DNA of 55,607 nucleotides, taken from the NCBI GenBank assembly GCA_002412495.1, contig DHVE01000080.1:142018-197624 (forward strand). Direction: 5' to 3'. The notes under the pieces are model-generated. The model saw only the letters and a list, made by a program, of their open reading frames with translations. It had not been told where the DNA came from and did no database searches. Shown piece by piece: positions 17,325-26,211 of this stretch. The position numbers were made by a program, and so were the translations under genes. Position 1 is the first letter of the stretch; each line of letters begins with the position of its first letter. Source of the stretch: Betaproteobacteria bacterium UBA5216. GTDB taxonomy: Bacteria > Pseudomonadota > Gammaproteobacteria > Burkholderiales > SG8-41.

Positions 17325-18078
17325 CCTCGCGTGCGCTGGCCGCCAGCGCCTTTCGATGTACGCCTTGCGTGGCGAGCGGCGGCAAAAAATGCACATGCGC
17401 GTGAATTTCATGCTGCGTGAGCATCAACTTTAACGTATCCAGCGCGGATTTATCGCCGTCGTATGCCGCCTCGGTACAAATCGAACCGTCGCGGCGGCAA
17501 TATTGAATCGCTACCGGAATTACGCGCGCGCCGGCTTGCTGCGCCGGCCGCAATAGCGAACTGTGGAACGGCAGCACTAGCGTGCCATCAGTGGTCGTAC
17601 CTTCGAGAAACACGCCCATGCCCGCGCCAGCGTGTAGCGCGGCAGCAATGATGCCGTCAAGACGCGCCAGATCGCGCCGCCGGTCACGCTCGATAAACAG
17701 TGTATCGGCCTTCACGCACAACCAGCCGACCAGCGGCCACCGGCGTACTTCGGATTTGGCGACAAAACGCGTCGGCACCGCGGCGTTGATAGCAAAAATA
17801 TCCAACCACGACACGTGATTCGCGACCAGCAGAAACGGCCCGGCATCCTGTCGCGGCGGTTCGCCATGCACCGTAAGGTTCGTCGCCAGATGACGCACCA
17901 GTCCGGCCGACCACCGTTGCAATGTGCGCTGCCGGCGCGACGCGCTCATGAACGGGTAACCCAACCCCGCCACGCCCGCCGCGTGGGTAAAGTGCGCCGC
18001 GACGCGCGCCAGCCGCCACGCGCGCGTGAATCGCGAGGTGCGCGGCGCACGATGCGTCGAAGCGGCGTTGTGTGTCAA
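17299..18078 (-). CDS. Lysophospholipid/1-acylglycerol-3-phosphate acyltransferase
   Basis: This 259-residue protein is of the PlsC family. It has the catalytic NHVSWLD motif (H-x4-D), the FLEGTTTDG motif in place of FPEGTRS, and membrane-associated hydrophobic stretches near the N-terminus. It would move an acyl chain onto a lysophospholipid at the inner membrane. The start is a TTG at 18078 with no visible ribosome site and an unusually AT-rich leader, so the true start could lie further in. The 3' end overlaps apaH tail to tail. Confidence 0.85.
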   Translation of the reverse strand: MTHNAASTHRAPRTSRFTRAWRLARVAAHFTHAAGVAGLGYPFMSASRRQRTLQRWSAGLVRHLATNLTVHGEPPRQDAGPFLLVANHVSWLDIFAINAAVPTRFVAKSEVRRWPLVGWLCVKADTLFIERDRRRDLARLDGIIAAALHAGAGMGVFLEGTTTDGTLVLPFHSSLLRPAQQAGARVIPVAIQYCRRDGSICTEAAYDGDKSALDTLKLMLTQHEIHAHVHFLPPLATQGVHRKALAASAREVIVRTLKF

Positions 18079-18112
18079 ATATTGTTTAAAAATAAATACT
18101 TATATTAACGGA

Positions 18113-18583
18113 CTATCGCGTTACGCGCGCGGTGATGCCGTCTGAAATAATCCGCACGCGATCACCCGGACGAAACGTTTCGCCAGCCGCCTGCACGATG
18201 GAAATGGCGCGCCCGTCATCAAGCTTGATGGCGATTTCGACGCCGTGCCTGCGGCCGCCTTGCTGTTCCGCGGCTTGGCCCGCGACGCTCCCCAACACCG
18301 CGCCGATCACCGAACTAACGATGGACCCTCGGCCCTGTCCGACATAGCTGCCCGCGACGCCGCCCACCACAGCGCCAATTGCGCTGCCAGCGCCGGTTGT
18401 CGGCTGTGTATTTTCAATCTGAACATCGCGCACGTTTTCCACCACGCCTGTGCGCACGATTTCCTCGCGCTGCACCTGCTCACCTGGGCGCATCACCTCG
18501 CCGGTGGTGGTACACCCCGGCAACGCCAGCGCAGATACGGCCAGTACGGCTATTGCCATCGCTCTACTTCCAGACTGATTCAT
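18113..18583 (-). CDS. Glycine-zipper outer-membrane lipoprotein (SlyB/17-kDa antigen type)
   Basis: This 156-residue lipoprotein precursor has a lipobox LALPGC, so cleavage is at about C24. A Gly/Ala-rich double glycine zipper follows (GSAIGAVVGGVAGSYVGQG, then SSVIGAVLGSVAGQAA), and the C-terminal domain is small and beta-rich. The family is anchored in the outer membrane and is often tied to envelope integrity. The ATG has a GGGAGAAG ribosome site. Confidence 0.88.
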   Translation of the reverse strand: MNQSGSRAMAIAVLAVSALALPGCTTTGEVMRPGEQVQREEIVRTGVVENVRDVQIENTQPTTGAGSAIGAVVGGVAGSYVGQGRGSIVSSVIGAVLGSVAGQAAEQQGGRRHGVEIAIKLDDGRAISIVQAAGETFRPGDRVRIISDGITARVTR

Positions 18584-18655
18584 GACGCTTCTCCCGGTAA
18601 CCGTGTGAACCTTATGTGCCTATGTGCCCTGTGTCCATGCGCGCCTTGCAAAACA

Positions 18656-19591
18656 TTACCACGGGGATGCACCAAAACTCGCCTGGTACTGTGCCGCAAT
18701 GCTGTCACGCGTAAAGGTGTGATTTTGTCCGCCGCGTTGCGCGATTTTTATCGAGCCGAGCAATGACGCCAGACGGCCCGTCACCGCCCAATCCATGCCG
18801 TTGGAGATGCCATACAGCAACCCGGCACGGAAGGCATCGCCGCAGCCGGTGGGGTCGAGTATCGCGGCCGGTTTCACGCTGGGAATTTCAAAGGTCTTGC
18901 CATTCGCATGGACGACCGCCCCCTTGGCGCCCAAAGTCACGATCAGCGCTTTCACCTGTTTTGCGAGTACTTCGAGGCTTTTGCCGGTGCGTTCCTGTAA
19001 CAATTCAGCTTCGTAGTCGTTGACCGTCACATAGTCGGCGAGATCGACAAATTTCATCAATTCTTCGCCATTGAACATCGGCAGACCCTGGCCTGGATCA
19101 AAGATGAACGGGATGCCCGCGTCGCGAAATTCACGCGCGTGCTGCAGCATGCCGTCGCGGCCGTCCGGCGAAACAATTCCCAGCGTAACGCTTCGGGCGT
19201 CAGCCACATGATTGAGATGCGAATGGTTCATCGCGCCGGGATGAAACGCGGTGATCTGATTGTCATCGAGATCTGTCGTGATGAAGGCCTGCGCGGTGTA
19301 AGAGCCCGGCACCTCGCGCACATGCTTGCGCGACAAGCCAAGTTTGTCGAGCCGCGCCGCGTACTGTGCGTGATCGTCGCCTACAGTGGCCATAATCAGC
19401 GGTTCACCGCCCAGCAACTTGAGGTTGTACGCGATATTGCCGGCGCAGCCACCAAACTCGCGGCGTAAATCCGGCACCAGGAAAGCCACATTCAATATGT
19501 GCAGCTTGTCGGGAAGTATATGGTTCTTGAACTGGTCGTGAAACACCATGATGGTGTCGTAGGCAATGGAACCGCAAATCAGCGTTGACAT
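18656..19591 (-). CDS. PfkB-family carbohydrate/adenosine kinase
   Basis: This 311-residue ribokinase-fold protein has the N-terminal substrate motif GGCAGNIAYNL and the C-terminal DPTGCGDAF anion hole with the catalytic aspartate. Its closest familiar relatives are the bacterial proteins named adenosine kinase, which phosphorylate adenosine to AMP; the sugar or nucleoside cannot be settled by eye. An extended -10 promoter lies 27 bases upstream and AGGAAC serves as ribosome site. Confidence 0.85.
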   Translation of the reverse strand: MSTLICGSIAYDTIMVFHDQFKNHILPDKLHILNVAFLVPDLRREFGGCAGNIAYNLKLLGGEPLIMATVGDDHAQYAARLDKLGLSRKHVREVPGSYTAQAFITTDLDDNQITAFHPGAMNHSHLNHVADARSVTLGIVSPDGRDGMLQHAREFRDAGIPFIFDPGQGLPMFNGEELMKFVDLADYVTVNDYEAELLQERTGKSLEVLAKQVKALIVTLGAKGAVVHANGKTFEIPSVKPAAILDPTGCGDAFRAGLLYGISNGMDWAVTGRLASLLGSIKIAQRGGQNHTFTRDSIAAQYQASFGASPW

Positions 19592-19617
19592 TTATGTTCC
19601 TGAAGAATGGATGGCGC

Positions 19618-19626
19618 ATTATAACA
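19618..19626 (-). promoter_or_regulatory. Extended -10 promoter of the PfkB-family kinase gene
   Basis: On the minus strand TGTTATAAT is a perfect extended -10 element (TG-N-TATAAT). No good -35 box lies 16-18 bases upstream, as is usual for extended -10 promoters. The leader would be about 20 bases. Confidence 0.55.
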
Positions 19627-19785
19627 ATGCCCATTCCCGACAGCCGCGCCCCCCGCGCCACCCGCCAGCCGTACGGTCGTTGACAAAGGTTTTAACTCGC
19701 AAACATTGCGCGCATAATGGTCTTGGATCGGCCTTCGCCGGTTCGGCAGTCAAAAAACCGTTGCACTTAAAATGGAGGTCGTGCC

Positions 19786-20205
19786 ATGCTGAAGGAGTTC
19801 AAGGAATTCGCCATGAAGGGCAATGTGCTCGATATGGCGGTGGGCGTTATTATCGGCGCCGCGTTCGGAAAAATTGTCGATTCGCTGGTCAAAGACATCA
19901 TCATGCCGCCCATAGGGTTGTTGATGGGTGGCACGGATTTCACCAATATGTTTGCGGTGCTCAAACAAGGCGCGACTGCGGGACCGTATGCCACGGTTGA
20001 ACTCGCGCAAAAAGCCGGCGCCGTCACCTGGAACTATGGCATGTTCATCAATACCATTCTGACGTTTATCATCGTGGCCTTCGCGATTTTCATGCTGCTC
20101 AAGGCCTACAACAAGGCAAAGTCCCCTGAAACACCCGCCGCGCCGCCCGTGCCACCGGAAGACGTAGTACTGCTGCGGGAAATACGCGACGCGCTGAAAA
20201 AATAG
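19786..20205 (+). CDS. mscL: Large-conductance mechanosensitive channel
   Basis: This 139-residue protein matches MscL throughout: an amphipathic N-terminus (MLKEFKEFAMKGNVLDMAVG), the pore helix TM1 with VGVIIGAAFGKIVDSLVKD, a periplasmic loop, TM2 (about 88-108) and a cytoplasmic C-terminal helix after a Pro-rich linker. The pentamer opens under membrane tension and releases solutes on osmotic downshock. A GGAGG ribosome site precedes the ATG. A CATAAT-type -10 is present near 19711 but its -35 is weak. Confidence 0.95.
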   Translation: MLKEFKEFAMKGNVLDMAVGVIIGAAFGKIVDSLVKDIIMPPIGLLMGGTDFTNMFAVLKQGATAGPYATVELAQKAGAVTWNYGMFINTILTFIIVAFAIFMLLKAYNKAKSPETPAAPPVPPEDVVLLREIRDALKK

Positions 20206-20225
20206 CAAATAGCATCGCGCAACCG

Positions 20226-20272
20226 CAATAAAAAAGGCGCGCCGTGCAAGCCACGGCGCGCCTTTTTTATTG
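20226..20272. terminator. Bidirectional terminator between mscL and dgkA
   Basis: A perfect 21-base-pair stem around the loop CAAGC has A-runs on its left arm and T-runs on its right arm. It can therefore end transcripts from mscL on the plus strand and from dgkA on the minus strand. Confidence 0.92.
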
Positions 20273-20284
20273 CAAACAACGGGA

Positions 20285-20689
20285 TCAGCCGAACAGCACC
20301 AGAAGCCAAACCGCCGGCACGTTGATCAGCGCGATCAGCACCGCCGCGCTGCCGATGTCCTTGGCTTTCTTGATCAACTCGTGTTTCTCGCTGGATATCC
20401 GGTCGGCCAGCGCCTCGACCGCGGAATTCATCAGCTCGACGATCAATACCAACAGCACCGAAGCAATCATCAGCGCCTTGCCGACGCCACTGGCAGGCAT
20501 AAAGCACGCTAGCGGAATCAGCAATATCGCCAGCACCACCTCTTGGCGAAACGCGGCCTCGTCGCGAAATGCCGCGCGCAAACCGGCCATGGAATAAAAC
20601 AATGCATTCACCACGCGCGTGAGCCCGGTCTTGCCCTTGAGCGCGGCGGCGCTGTTCCCCTCGCTACGGGATGGCTGCTCGCAGCTCAT
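20285..20689 (-). CDS. dgkA: Diacylglycerol kinase
   Basis: This 134-residue integral membrane protein has three hydrophobic helices and the signature ELMNSAVEALADR of prokaryotic DgkA, which contains the catalytic glutamates and asparagine. It phosphorylates diacylglycerol to phosphatidic acid and recycles the product of membrane-derived oligosaccharide synthesis. It is the last gene of the long leftward run and ends at the bidirectional terminator. Confidence 0.93.
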   Translation of the reverse strand: MSCEQPSRSEGNSAAALKGKTGLTRVVNALFYSMAGLRAAFRDEAAFRQEVVLAILLIPLACFMPASGVGKALMIASVLLVLIVELMNSAVEALADRISSEKHELIKKAKDIGSAAVLIALINVPAVWLLVLFG

Positions 20690-20733
20690 AGATTCACGGT
20701 CACGACGACGAGGCCATGCGATGCGCCAACGGG

Positions 20734-21234
20734 CTACTTCAGCGCAGCCAGCGCGGCATCGTAATCCGGCTCCTGCTTGATTTCCGGTACCAATTCCGCG
20801 TGCAGCACCTGGTTATCCGCATTGAGCACCACCACGGCACGCGCAGTCAGCCCCTTGAGCGGTCCGTCGGTCACATCCACGCCGTACTTGCCGTGAAAAT
20901 CGCGATTACGAAACGTCGACAACGGCGTGACGTTGTTGATGCCTTCGGTGGTGCAAAACCGGCCCATCGCAAACGGCAGGTCACCCGAAATCACCAGCAC
21001 CGCCGTGTTGGCCATGCCAGATGCTTTTTCGTTGAACTTGCGCGTGGATACCTGACATACCGGCGTATCAAGGCTGGGCACAATATTCAGCACTTTTTTC
21101 TTCCCCGCGAAATCCTTGAGCGACACGTCTTTCAAGTCTTTGCCCGTGAGGATAAAGTCAGGCGCGCTGTCCCCTGTCCTGAGAAAATTGCCTTCCACGG
21201 CAATCGGGTTGCCGCCTAAGGTTACTTTTGCCAC
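20734..21234 (-). CDS. tpx: Thiol peroxidase (atypical 2-Cys peroxiredoxin)
   Basis: I place the start at the GTG at 21234, where AGGAG lies 7 bases upstream; this gives 166 residues, the usual Tpx length. An upstream extension to 21354 would overlap gcvH and has no family support. The peroxidatic cysteine is C60 (SLDTPVCQVSTRKFN) and the resolving one C94 (MGRFCTTEG). The enzyme reduces hydrogen and lipid peroxides with thioredoxin. Confidence 0.95.
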   Translation of the reverse strand: MAKVTLGGNPIAVEGNFLRTGDSAPDFILTGKDLKDVSLKDFAGKKKVLNIVPSLDTPVCQVSTRKFNEKASGMANTAVLVISGDLPFAMGRFCTTEGINNVTPLSTFRNRDFHGKYGVDVTDGPLKGLTARAVVVLNADNQVLHAELVPEIKQEPDYDAALAALK

Positions 21235-21266
21235 ATTGATTCTCCTGAATGTCCGGGATGGGTAAA

Positions 21267-21647
21267 TTATTCGTCTGCGACTTTTTCGTATGCCGCGGCA
21301 TCCAACAGCAACGCCAGCTCCGAGGGAGCACTGAGTTTCATGCGGAATAACCACGCGCCGTAGGGATCCGTGTTTACCGCTTCGGGCGTATCCGCGAGCG
21401 CGGCATTGACTTCGATAACCACGCCCGATGCCGGCGCATGCACATCGGCGGCGGTCTTGACGGATTCAATCACGCCGCAGGCTTCCCCCTGTTTCACGGC
21501 TGCGCCGCTTTCGGGCGGCTGCACATACACCACGTCACCCAACTGCTCTTGCGCATGATGCGTAATGCCCACGATGGCAATGTCGCCGGATTCCAGTTTC
21601 AGCCAGGTATGGGATGCGTGGTACTTCAGGTTTTCGGGGTTGGACAT
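21267..21647 (-). CDS. gcvH: Glycine cleavage system H protein
   Basis: This 126-residue lipoyl carrier has the lipoylation site K64 in IESVKTAADVHAP. The start MSNPENLKYH aligns with known GcvH proteins; a GTG three codons upstream (21656) is possible. H protein shuttles the aminomethyl group between the P, T and L proteins. gcvT and gcvP are not in this window, so the gene is separated from its partners. Confidence 0.92.
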   Translation of the reverse strand: MSNPENLKYHASHTWLKLESGDIAIVGITHHAQEQLGDVVYVQPPESGAAVKQGEACGVIESVKTAADVHAPASGVVIEVNAALADTPEAVNTDPYGAWLFRMKLSAPSELALLLDAAAYEKVADE

Positions 21648-21689
21648 GCCGTTCACTTTTCTCTTTATCTCGCCATTATTGCGCGGCCG

Positions 21690-22658
21690 TCAGTAGCCCG
21701 GCGCGGGCGTCAGGTTAAGCCGGAATCCCGCGGCGGGCAAGCCGCCTATATCCATATCAACGCGCACGGCGATTTCAGCATTCGCGGCGATCGTGGACTG
21801 CGCCGCCTGTGCCGGCGACCCGGGCAAATAATCCTTGGGCACGATTACGCGCCGTGCCAGCGCATGTTCACGGTTGTCCGTCAGCACCAGATCAAAGGCC
21901 GGATAGCCCAGCGCCACGGTTGCACGATTGCGCAGCGTCGCGGTCAGTTGGACCACATTCGGCTGCGCTTTATCGACCACTTGCAGATCCGACGCTTCGA
22001 TGTTCAGCGCGGCAGGCTGTTGCAAGGGGGGCACGCTGCATCCCGCCCACTCGCACACTTGCGCCAGGGCCGGTTGCACCACCGGAAAGTGCGCCACGAG
22101 TTCGCTGCGGTAGGCGTAGACCACTTGCGCCGCAAGCACCAGCACGGCCACCCCTGCCGCGAATGCCCAGATGCGCCGCCGGGGTTTGGGTGTCGGCATG
22201 CCGTCCTCCGCAAGCGGTTCCGGCTCGGCCACTGGCGCTTTGAACGTCGCCGGCACGCACGGCGCATCCGGTAGTCGTGGCGACGCCTGCGGCACGGCGT
22301 GGGAGTCAAGAGCGGGATCTGCGCCGGCCTGATATTCCGGACGGGATGCCGCTGTGACTTCCAGCGGCATGGGCGGAATCGGCGTGTCCGGCACGCCGGG
22401 CAGTGCGGGCCACTGAATAATTTTTTCAGGTTCAGCCGGTGACACGGGCGCCGCCGGAGGACTCTCCGCAGCAAAGTCATTTTCCACCCACTCCACCGAC
22501 GCGGCCGCCGCGGATTGCAGCGCATCCATTGACGTTACGCTCATCAGCCCATCAAATATCTGCTTGCAACGGCCACAACGCACGCGGCCGTTACGCGACA
22601 GCAACACCTCGGGCGACACATTGAAACTGGTGGCGCAATGCGGGCAGGTGGTTACCAT
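21690..22658 (-). CDS. Zinc-ribbon DUF3426 membrane protein
   Basis: The start at 22658 gives 322 residues and places the zinc ribbon at the N-terminus (TTCPHCATSF, then VRCGRCKQIF: CxxC...CxxC), as in the MJ0042 family. A long acidic Pro/Ala-rich linker follows, then one transmembrane helix (about 172-190) and a C-terminal DUF3426 domain on the periplasmic side. The earlier ATG at 22802 would overlap prmA and has no family support. The family is common in betaproteobacteria next to prmA; its function is not known. Confidence 0.85.
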   Translation of the reverse strand: MVTTCPHCATSFNVSPEVLLSRNGRVRCGRCKQIFDGLMSVTSMDALQSAAAASVEWVENDFAAESPPAAPVSPAEPEKIIQWPALPGVPDTPIPPMPLEVTAASRPEYQAGADPALDSHAVPQASPRLPDAPCVPATFKAPVAEPEPLAEDGMPTPKPRRRIWAFAAGVAVLVLAAQVVYAYRSELVAHFPVVQPALAQVCEWAGCSVPPLQQPAALNIEASDLQVVDKAQPNVVQLTATLRNRATVALGYPAFDLVLTDNREHALARRVIVPKDYLPGSPAQAAQSTIAANAEIAVRVDMDIGGLPAAGFRLNLTPAPGY

Positions 22659-22695
22659 CGACAGGGCGGTATCCCTGTGCGGCGGCGAGGGACGC

Positions 22696-23598
22696 TCAGC
22701 GTTTGTTCCCGGCAAGCAGCACCCATTCGTCTTCGGGTTCGGTGGTATGCATGTCAAACCACGGGCGGTAGGCGTCGCGCACCTCCTCGGCCTGCGGCGC
22801 AAGTATGCCCGACAACGCGATCAGGCCGCCGGGAGCGGTCAATGTCGCCAGCAGCGGCGCGAGCACCGTCAGCGGATTCGCCAGAATATTGGCCACCACC
22901 ACGTTTGCCGTCGATTTCCATTTCGCACTCAAGTCATCTTCCGCCGCGTAAAAAGTCGCATCCACTTGATTCTGCATGGCGTTGTTGCGCGCGGCAAGCA
23001 GCGCCTGCTCGTCGATATCGACGCCCTGCGCGCGGGCAGCGCCGAGCTTCAGCGCGGCAATCGCGAGGATGCCGGAACCGCAGCCGTAATCAATCACGCT
23101 GGCGCCCGGCTGGATATGCCGGTCGAGCCAGCGCAAACACAGCCGCGTGGTGGGATGCGTACCGGTACCAAACGCGAGGCCCGGATCCAGGCGGATGTTG
23201 AGCGCCGAAGCGTCCACCACTTCGTGCCATGTCGGCACCACCCACAGCCGTGGCGTCACCTGCTGCGGCGTAAATTGCGACTGCGTCAGGCGTACCCAGT
23301 CCTGATCATCAATCTGGTCGATCCCATACGGCGTCGTAGGCGGCAACGACGACGCGGCAAGCGCCTCGGGGACCACGCCCGCGATCGGGGTATCGGGCGC
23401 GAATAACGCCACCACGCGATTCACCGTCCAGTTCAGTGCGGGCGCGCTGCCTGGCTCGGCAAATAGCGGGCGCTCGCGAGCGGTGCCTGCGGCGGCATCG
23501 GTCACTTCCACCGACAACGCGCCACGATCCAGCAGCGCGTCCGATAGCGTTTCAACGCAACGCGCATCGACGATCAGGGTTACCGAGAGAAAGGACAT
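22696..23598 (-). CDS. prmA: Ribosomal protein L11 methyltransferase
   Basis: This 300-residue protein has the PrmA layout: an N-terminal L11-binding domain, then an SAM-dependent methyltransferase with DYGCGSGILAIAALKLGA as motif I, GVDIDEQAL as motif II and VVVANILANPL as the post-I catalytic region. It trimethylates ribosomal protein L11. It sits downstream of accC on the same strand, an order common in proteobacteria. Confidence 0.95.
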   Translation of the reverse strand: MSFLSVTLIVDARCVETLSDALLDRGALSVEVTDAAAGTARERPLFAEPGSAPALNWTVNRVVALFAPDTPIAGVVPEALAASSLPPTTPYGIDQIDDQDWVRLTQSQFTPQQVTPRLWVVPTWHEVVDASALNIRLDPGLAFGTGTHPTTRLCLRWLDRHIQPGASVIDYGCGSGILAIAALKLGAARAQGVDIDEQALLAARNNAMQNQVDATFYAAEDDLSAKWKSTANVVVANILANPLTVLAPLLATLTAPGGLIALSGILAPQAEEVRDAYRPWFDMHTTEPEDEWVLLAGNKR

Positions 23599-23688
23599 GG
23601 GTTGGCGTTGGCAGTCAGGCGTTTAGACATTTGGAGCTTGGCGTGGCTGGCATGATTGGCGGAGGCGCTCCCAACGCCAGACGCGATC

Positions 23689-25044
23689 TCACACCGCTTT
23701 TACCAGCTTGGCGAGTTTTTCTTCAAGATAATGAATGCTGGTACCGCCGCGCAGAAAGGCCGCGTCGCGCAGCAAATCCTGATGCAGCGGAATATTCGTC
23801 TTGATGCCCTCGATCACCGTTTCCGACAAGGCGATGGACAGCCGCGCAATCGCCTGCTCGCGCGTGTCGCCGTAGGCGATGATTTTTCCGATCAGCGAAT
23901 CATAGTTGGACGGCACGTTGTAGCCGCTGTAGGCATGCGAATCGACGCGGATGCCGGGACCACCCGGCATGTGCAAGGAGGTAATGCGTCCCGGCGACGG
24001 CGTGAATTTGTAAGGGTCTTCGGCGTTGATGCGGCACTCGATCGAGTGCCCCGACAACACCACGTCGCGCTGCCGCAACGCCAGCTTTTCGCCCGCCGCG
24101 ATGCGAATTTGCATCTGCACAATATCGAGCCCGGTGATCAGTTCCGTTACCGGATGTTCGACCTGCAACCGCGTGTTCATTTCAATGAAGAAAAACTCGC
24201 CGCCTTCATATAGAAACTCAAAGGTGCCGGCGCCCTCGTAACCGATCTTGCGGCAGGCATCGGCGCAACGCTCGGCTGTGCGGGCGCGGGCGCGCGGGTT
24301 CAGCGATGGCGCGGGCGCTTCTTCGATGATTTTTTGATGCCGACGCTGCATAGAACAATCGCGGTCGCCGAGATACAGCGCGTTCTTGTGCTTGTCCGCG
24401 ATCACCTGAATTTCGATATGGCGCGGGCGCTCCAGAAATTTCTCCATGTAAATCATGGGATTGTTAAACGCCGCTTGCGCCTCGGCGCGCGTGGTGTTTA
24501 CGGCATTGAGCAAGGCGGCTTCGGTATGCACCACGCGCATGCCACGTCCACCGCCGCCACCCGCCGCCTTGATGATCACCGGGTAGCCGATGTCACGCGC
24601 GATCTTGATGATTTCCTTCGGGTCGTCCGGCAGCGCAGAATCGATGCCCGGCACCACTGGCACGCCGGCCTTTTTCATCGCGTTCTTGGCGCTCACCTTG
24701 TCGCCCATCAGGCGTATCGTTTCCGCGCGCGGGCCGATAAACACAAAGCCGCTCTGATCCACGCGCTCGGCAAAATCGGCATTCTCTGCCAGAAAACCGT
24801 AGCCTGGATGTATCGCCTCGGCGTCCGTCACCTCCGCCGCGCTGATGATCGCCGGCATATTCAGATAGCTGCCGCTTGACGCCGCAGGGCCGATGCACAC
24901 CGATTCGTCCGCGAGCTTCACATACTTGGCCTCGGCATCGGCTTCGGAATACACCACCACGGTCTTGATACCCATTTCGCGGCAGGCACGCTGGATACGC
25001 AGTGCAATTTCGCCGCGATTGGCGATGAGGATTTTTCCGAACAT
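23689..25044 (-). CDS. accC: Acetyl-CoA carboxylase, biotin carboxylase subunit
   Basis: This 451-residue ATP-grasp enzyme begins MFGKILIANRGEIALRIQR as in all AccC proteins. It has the glycine-rich ATP loop KAAGGGGGRGMRVV, the catalytic EMNTRLQVEHPVTE and full family length. It carboxylates biotin on AccB with ATP and bicarbonate, the first step of fatty-acid synthesis. It follows accB by 126 bases. Confidence 0.97.
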   Translation of the reverse strand: MFGKILIANRGEIALRIQRACREMGIKTVVVYSEADAEAKYVKLADESVCIGPAASSGSYLNMPAIISAAEVTDAEAIHPGYGFLAENADFAERVDQSGFVFIGPRAETIRLMGDKVSAKNAMKKAGVPVVPGIDSALPDDPKEIIKIARDIGYPVIIKAAGGGGGRGMRVVHTEAALLNAVNTTRAEAQAAFNNPMIYMEKFLERPRHIEIQVIADKHKNALYLGDRDCSMQRRHQKIIEEAPAPSLNPRARARTAERCADACRKIGYEGAGTFEFLYEGGEFFFIEMNTRLQVEHPVTELITGLDIVQMQIRIAAGEKLALRQRDVVLSGHSIECRINAEDPYKFTPSPGRITSLHMPGGPGIRVDSHAYSGYNVPSNYDSLIGKIIAYGDTREQAIARLSIALSETVIEGIKTNIPLHQDLLRDAAFLRGGTSIHYLEEKLAKLVKAV

Positions 25045-25170
25045 GTGGGCAGTTGAGGGTTGGAAGTTGGGTGTAGCGTTCAGAACCGGGGTATGGAAGT
25101 AATGCTCAAAGCCGGACGCGAAATGCCAAGTCAGGTGGCTGGCGCAAAACCGGCTGTACGTTCGGCGGCA

Positions 25171-25641
25171 TCAGGCGATAACCATCAGCGGCTGGCCGTA
25201 TTCGACCGGCTGGCCGTTTTCCACAATAATTTCCTTGATCACACCGTCGGCGCCCGCTTCGATTTCGTTCAGCAATTTCATGGCCTCGATGATGCATACG
25301 GTTTCGTCCGCTTTCACGGTTTGACCCAGTTCGACAAACGGCTTGCCGCCGGGCGACGACGATCGATAAAAGGTACCAACCATGGGCGACTTGAGTATGA
25401 ATCCTTGCGGTTCGGCGGGGGCGGCTGCCGCAGGCGCGACCGGAGCGGCGGCGTCCGTCGTGGTCGGTATCGTGGCGTTGTAAACCATGGGGGGCGCCAT
25501 CATTGGCGGCGTGGCCCCCGCCGCACCGCCAATGGGCCCGCGGCTGATACGCACACGCTCTTCTCCTTCCTGAATTTCCAGTTCGGAAATGCCGGACTGC
25601 TGAACTAGGTCAATCAGGGTTTTAACTTTTCGTAAGTCCAT
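25171..25641 (-). CDS. accB: Biotin carboxyl carrier protein of acetyl-CoA carboxylase
   Basis: This 156-residue protein has an N-terminal MDLRKVKTLIDLVQQSGISE segment, a Pro/Ala-rich flexible linker (about 40-78) and a C-terminal biotinyl domain. The biotinylated lysine is K122 in IIEAMKLLNEIEAG; the usual EAMKMMNEI reads EAMKLLNEI. It carries carboxybiotin from AccC to the AccAD transferase. aroQ lies 18 bases upstream. Confidence 0.96.
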   Translation of the reverse strand: MDLRKVKTLIDLVQQSGISELEIQEGEERVRISRGPIGGAAGATPPMMAPPMVYNATIPTTTDAAAPVAPAAAAPAEPQGFILKSPMVGTFYRSSSPGGKPFVELGQTVKADETVCIIEAMKLLNEIEAGADGVIKEIIVENGQPVEYGQPLMVIA

Positions 25642-25659
25642 GTTTTTACTCCATATTAC

Positions 25660-26118
25660 TTACGGTTTTCGGGTGTGGCCCAAGGCATAAGCGAGTGCTA
25701 ACTCGTAGCCTTTGGCGCCTAGGCCGCTGATGATGCCAACGGCGATATCGGTGAAATACGAGTGATGCCGAAATGCCTCGCGCGCGAACACATTCGACAA
25801 ATGCACTTCAATAAACGGGATGTGAACCGCCGCCAACGCGTCACGCATGGCCACACTGGTGTGGGTGTAGGCCGCCGGATTGATGATGATGAAATCAATG
25901 CTGTCACGCGAAGCCTGCTGGATGCGATTAACCAGATCCGCCTCGGCATTGCTTTGATACGCGGTTAACGTCGCGCCGCCTGTGGATGCCAGTTTCACCA
26001 ACCGCGCTTCAATGGAAGCCAGCGTATCGCCACCGTAGATTGCCGGTTCGCGCGTGCCGAGCAGATTTAGATTGGGGCCGTTGAGCAGCAGTATATTCTT
26101 GGTTGTCACGCCGGACAT
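25660..26118 (-). CDS. aroQ: Type II 3-dehydroquinate dehydratase
   Basis: The start at 26118 has a GGGAGGG ribosome site 9 bases upstream and gives 152 residues, the family length; the ATG at 26148 would add ten atypical residues. The motifs are NGPNLNLLGTREPAIYG (catalytic region), INPAAYTHTSVAMRDAL and EVHLSNVFAREAFRHHSY. The enzyme dehydrates 3-dehydroquinate in the shikimate pathway. The aroQ-accB-accC order is a common proteobacterial operon. Confidence 0.96.
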   Translation of the reverse strand: MSGVTTKNILLLNGPNLNLLGTREPAIYGGDTLASIEARLVKLASTGGATLTAYQSNAEADLVNRIQQASRDSIDFIIINPAAYTHTSVAMRDALAAVHIPFIEVHLSNVFAREAFRHHSYFTDIAVGIISGLGAKGYELALAYALGHTRKP

Positions 26119-26211
26119 GATCGCAACCCTCCCTGCTGTTAATTCCAATTAGGCCGAAGATGATAACACTTTACCTAAACTTAGAGAATTTTGGCAGGTA
26201 ACCACGAAGCC

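Noticed and set aside
19680..19685. Perfect TTGACA box upstream of mscL
   Set aside because: The next usable -10 (CATAAT near 19713) is about 27 bases away, too far for a sigma-70 promoter.
21657..21689. Glycine riboswitch before gcvH
   Set aside because: Only about 40 bases separate gcvH from the preceding gene, too little for an aptamer.
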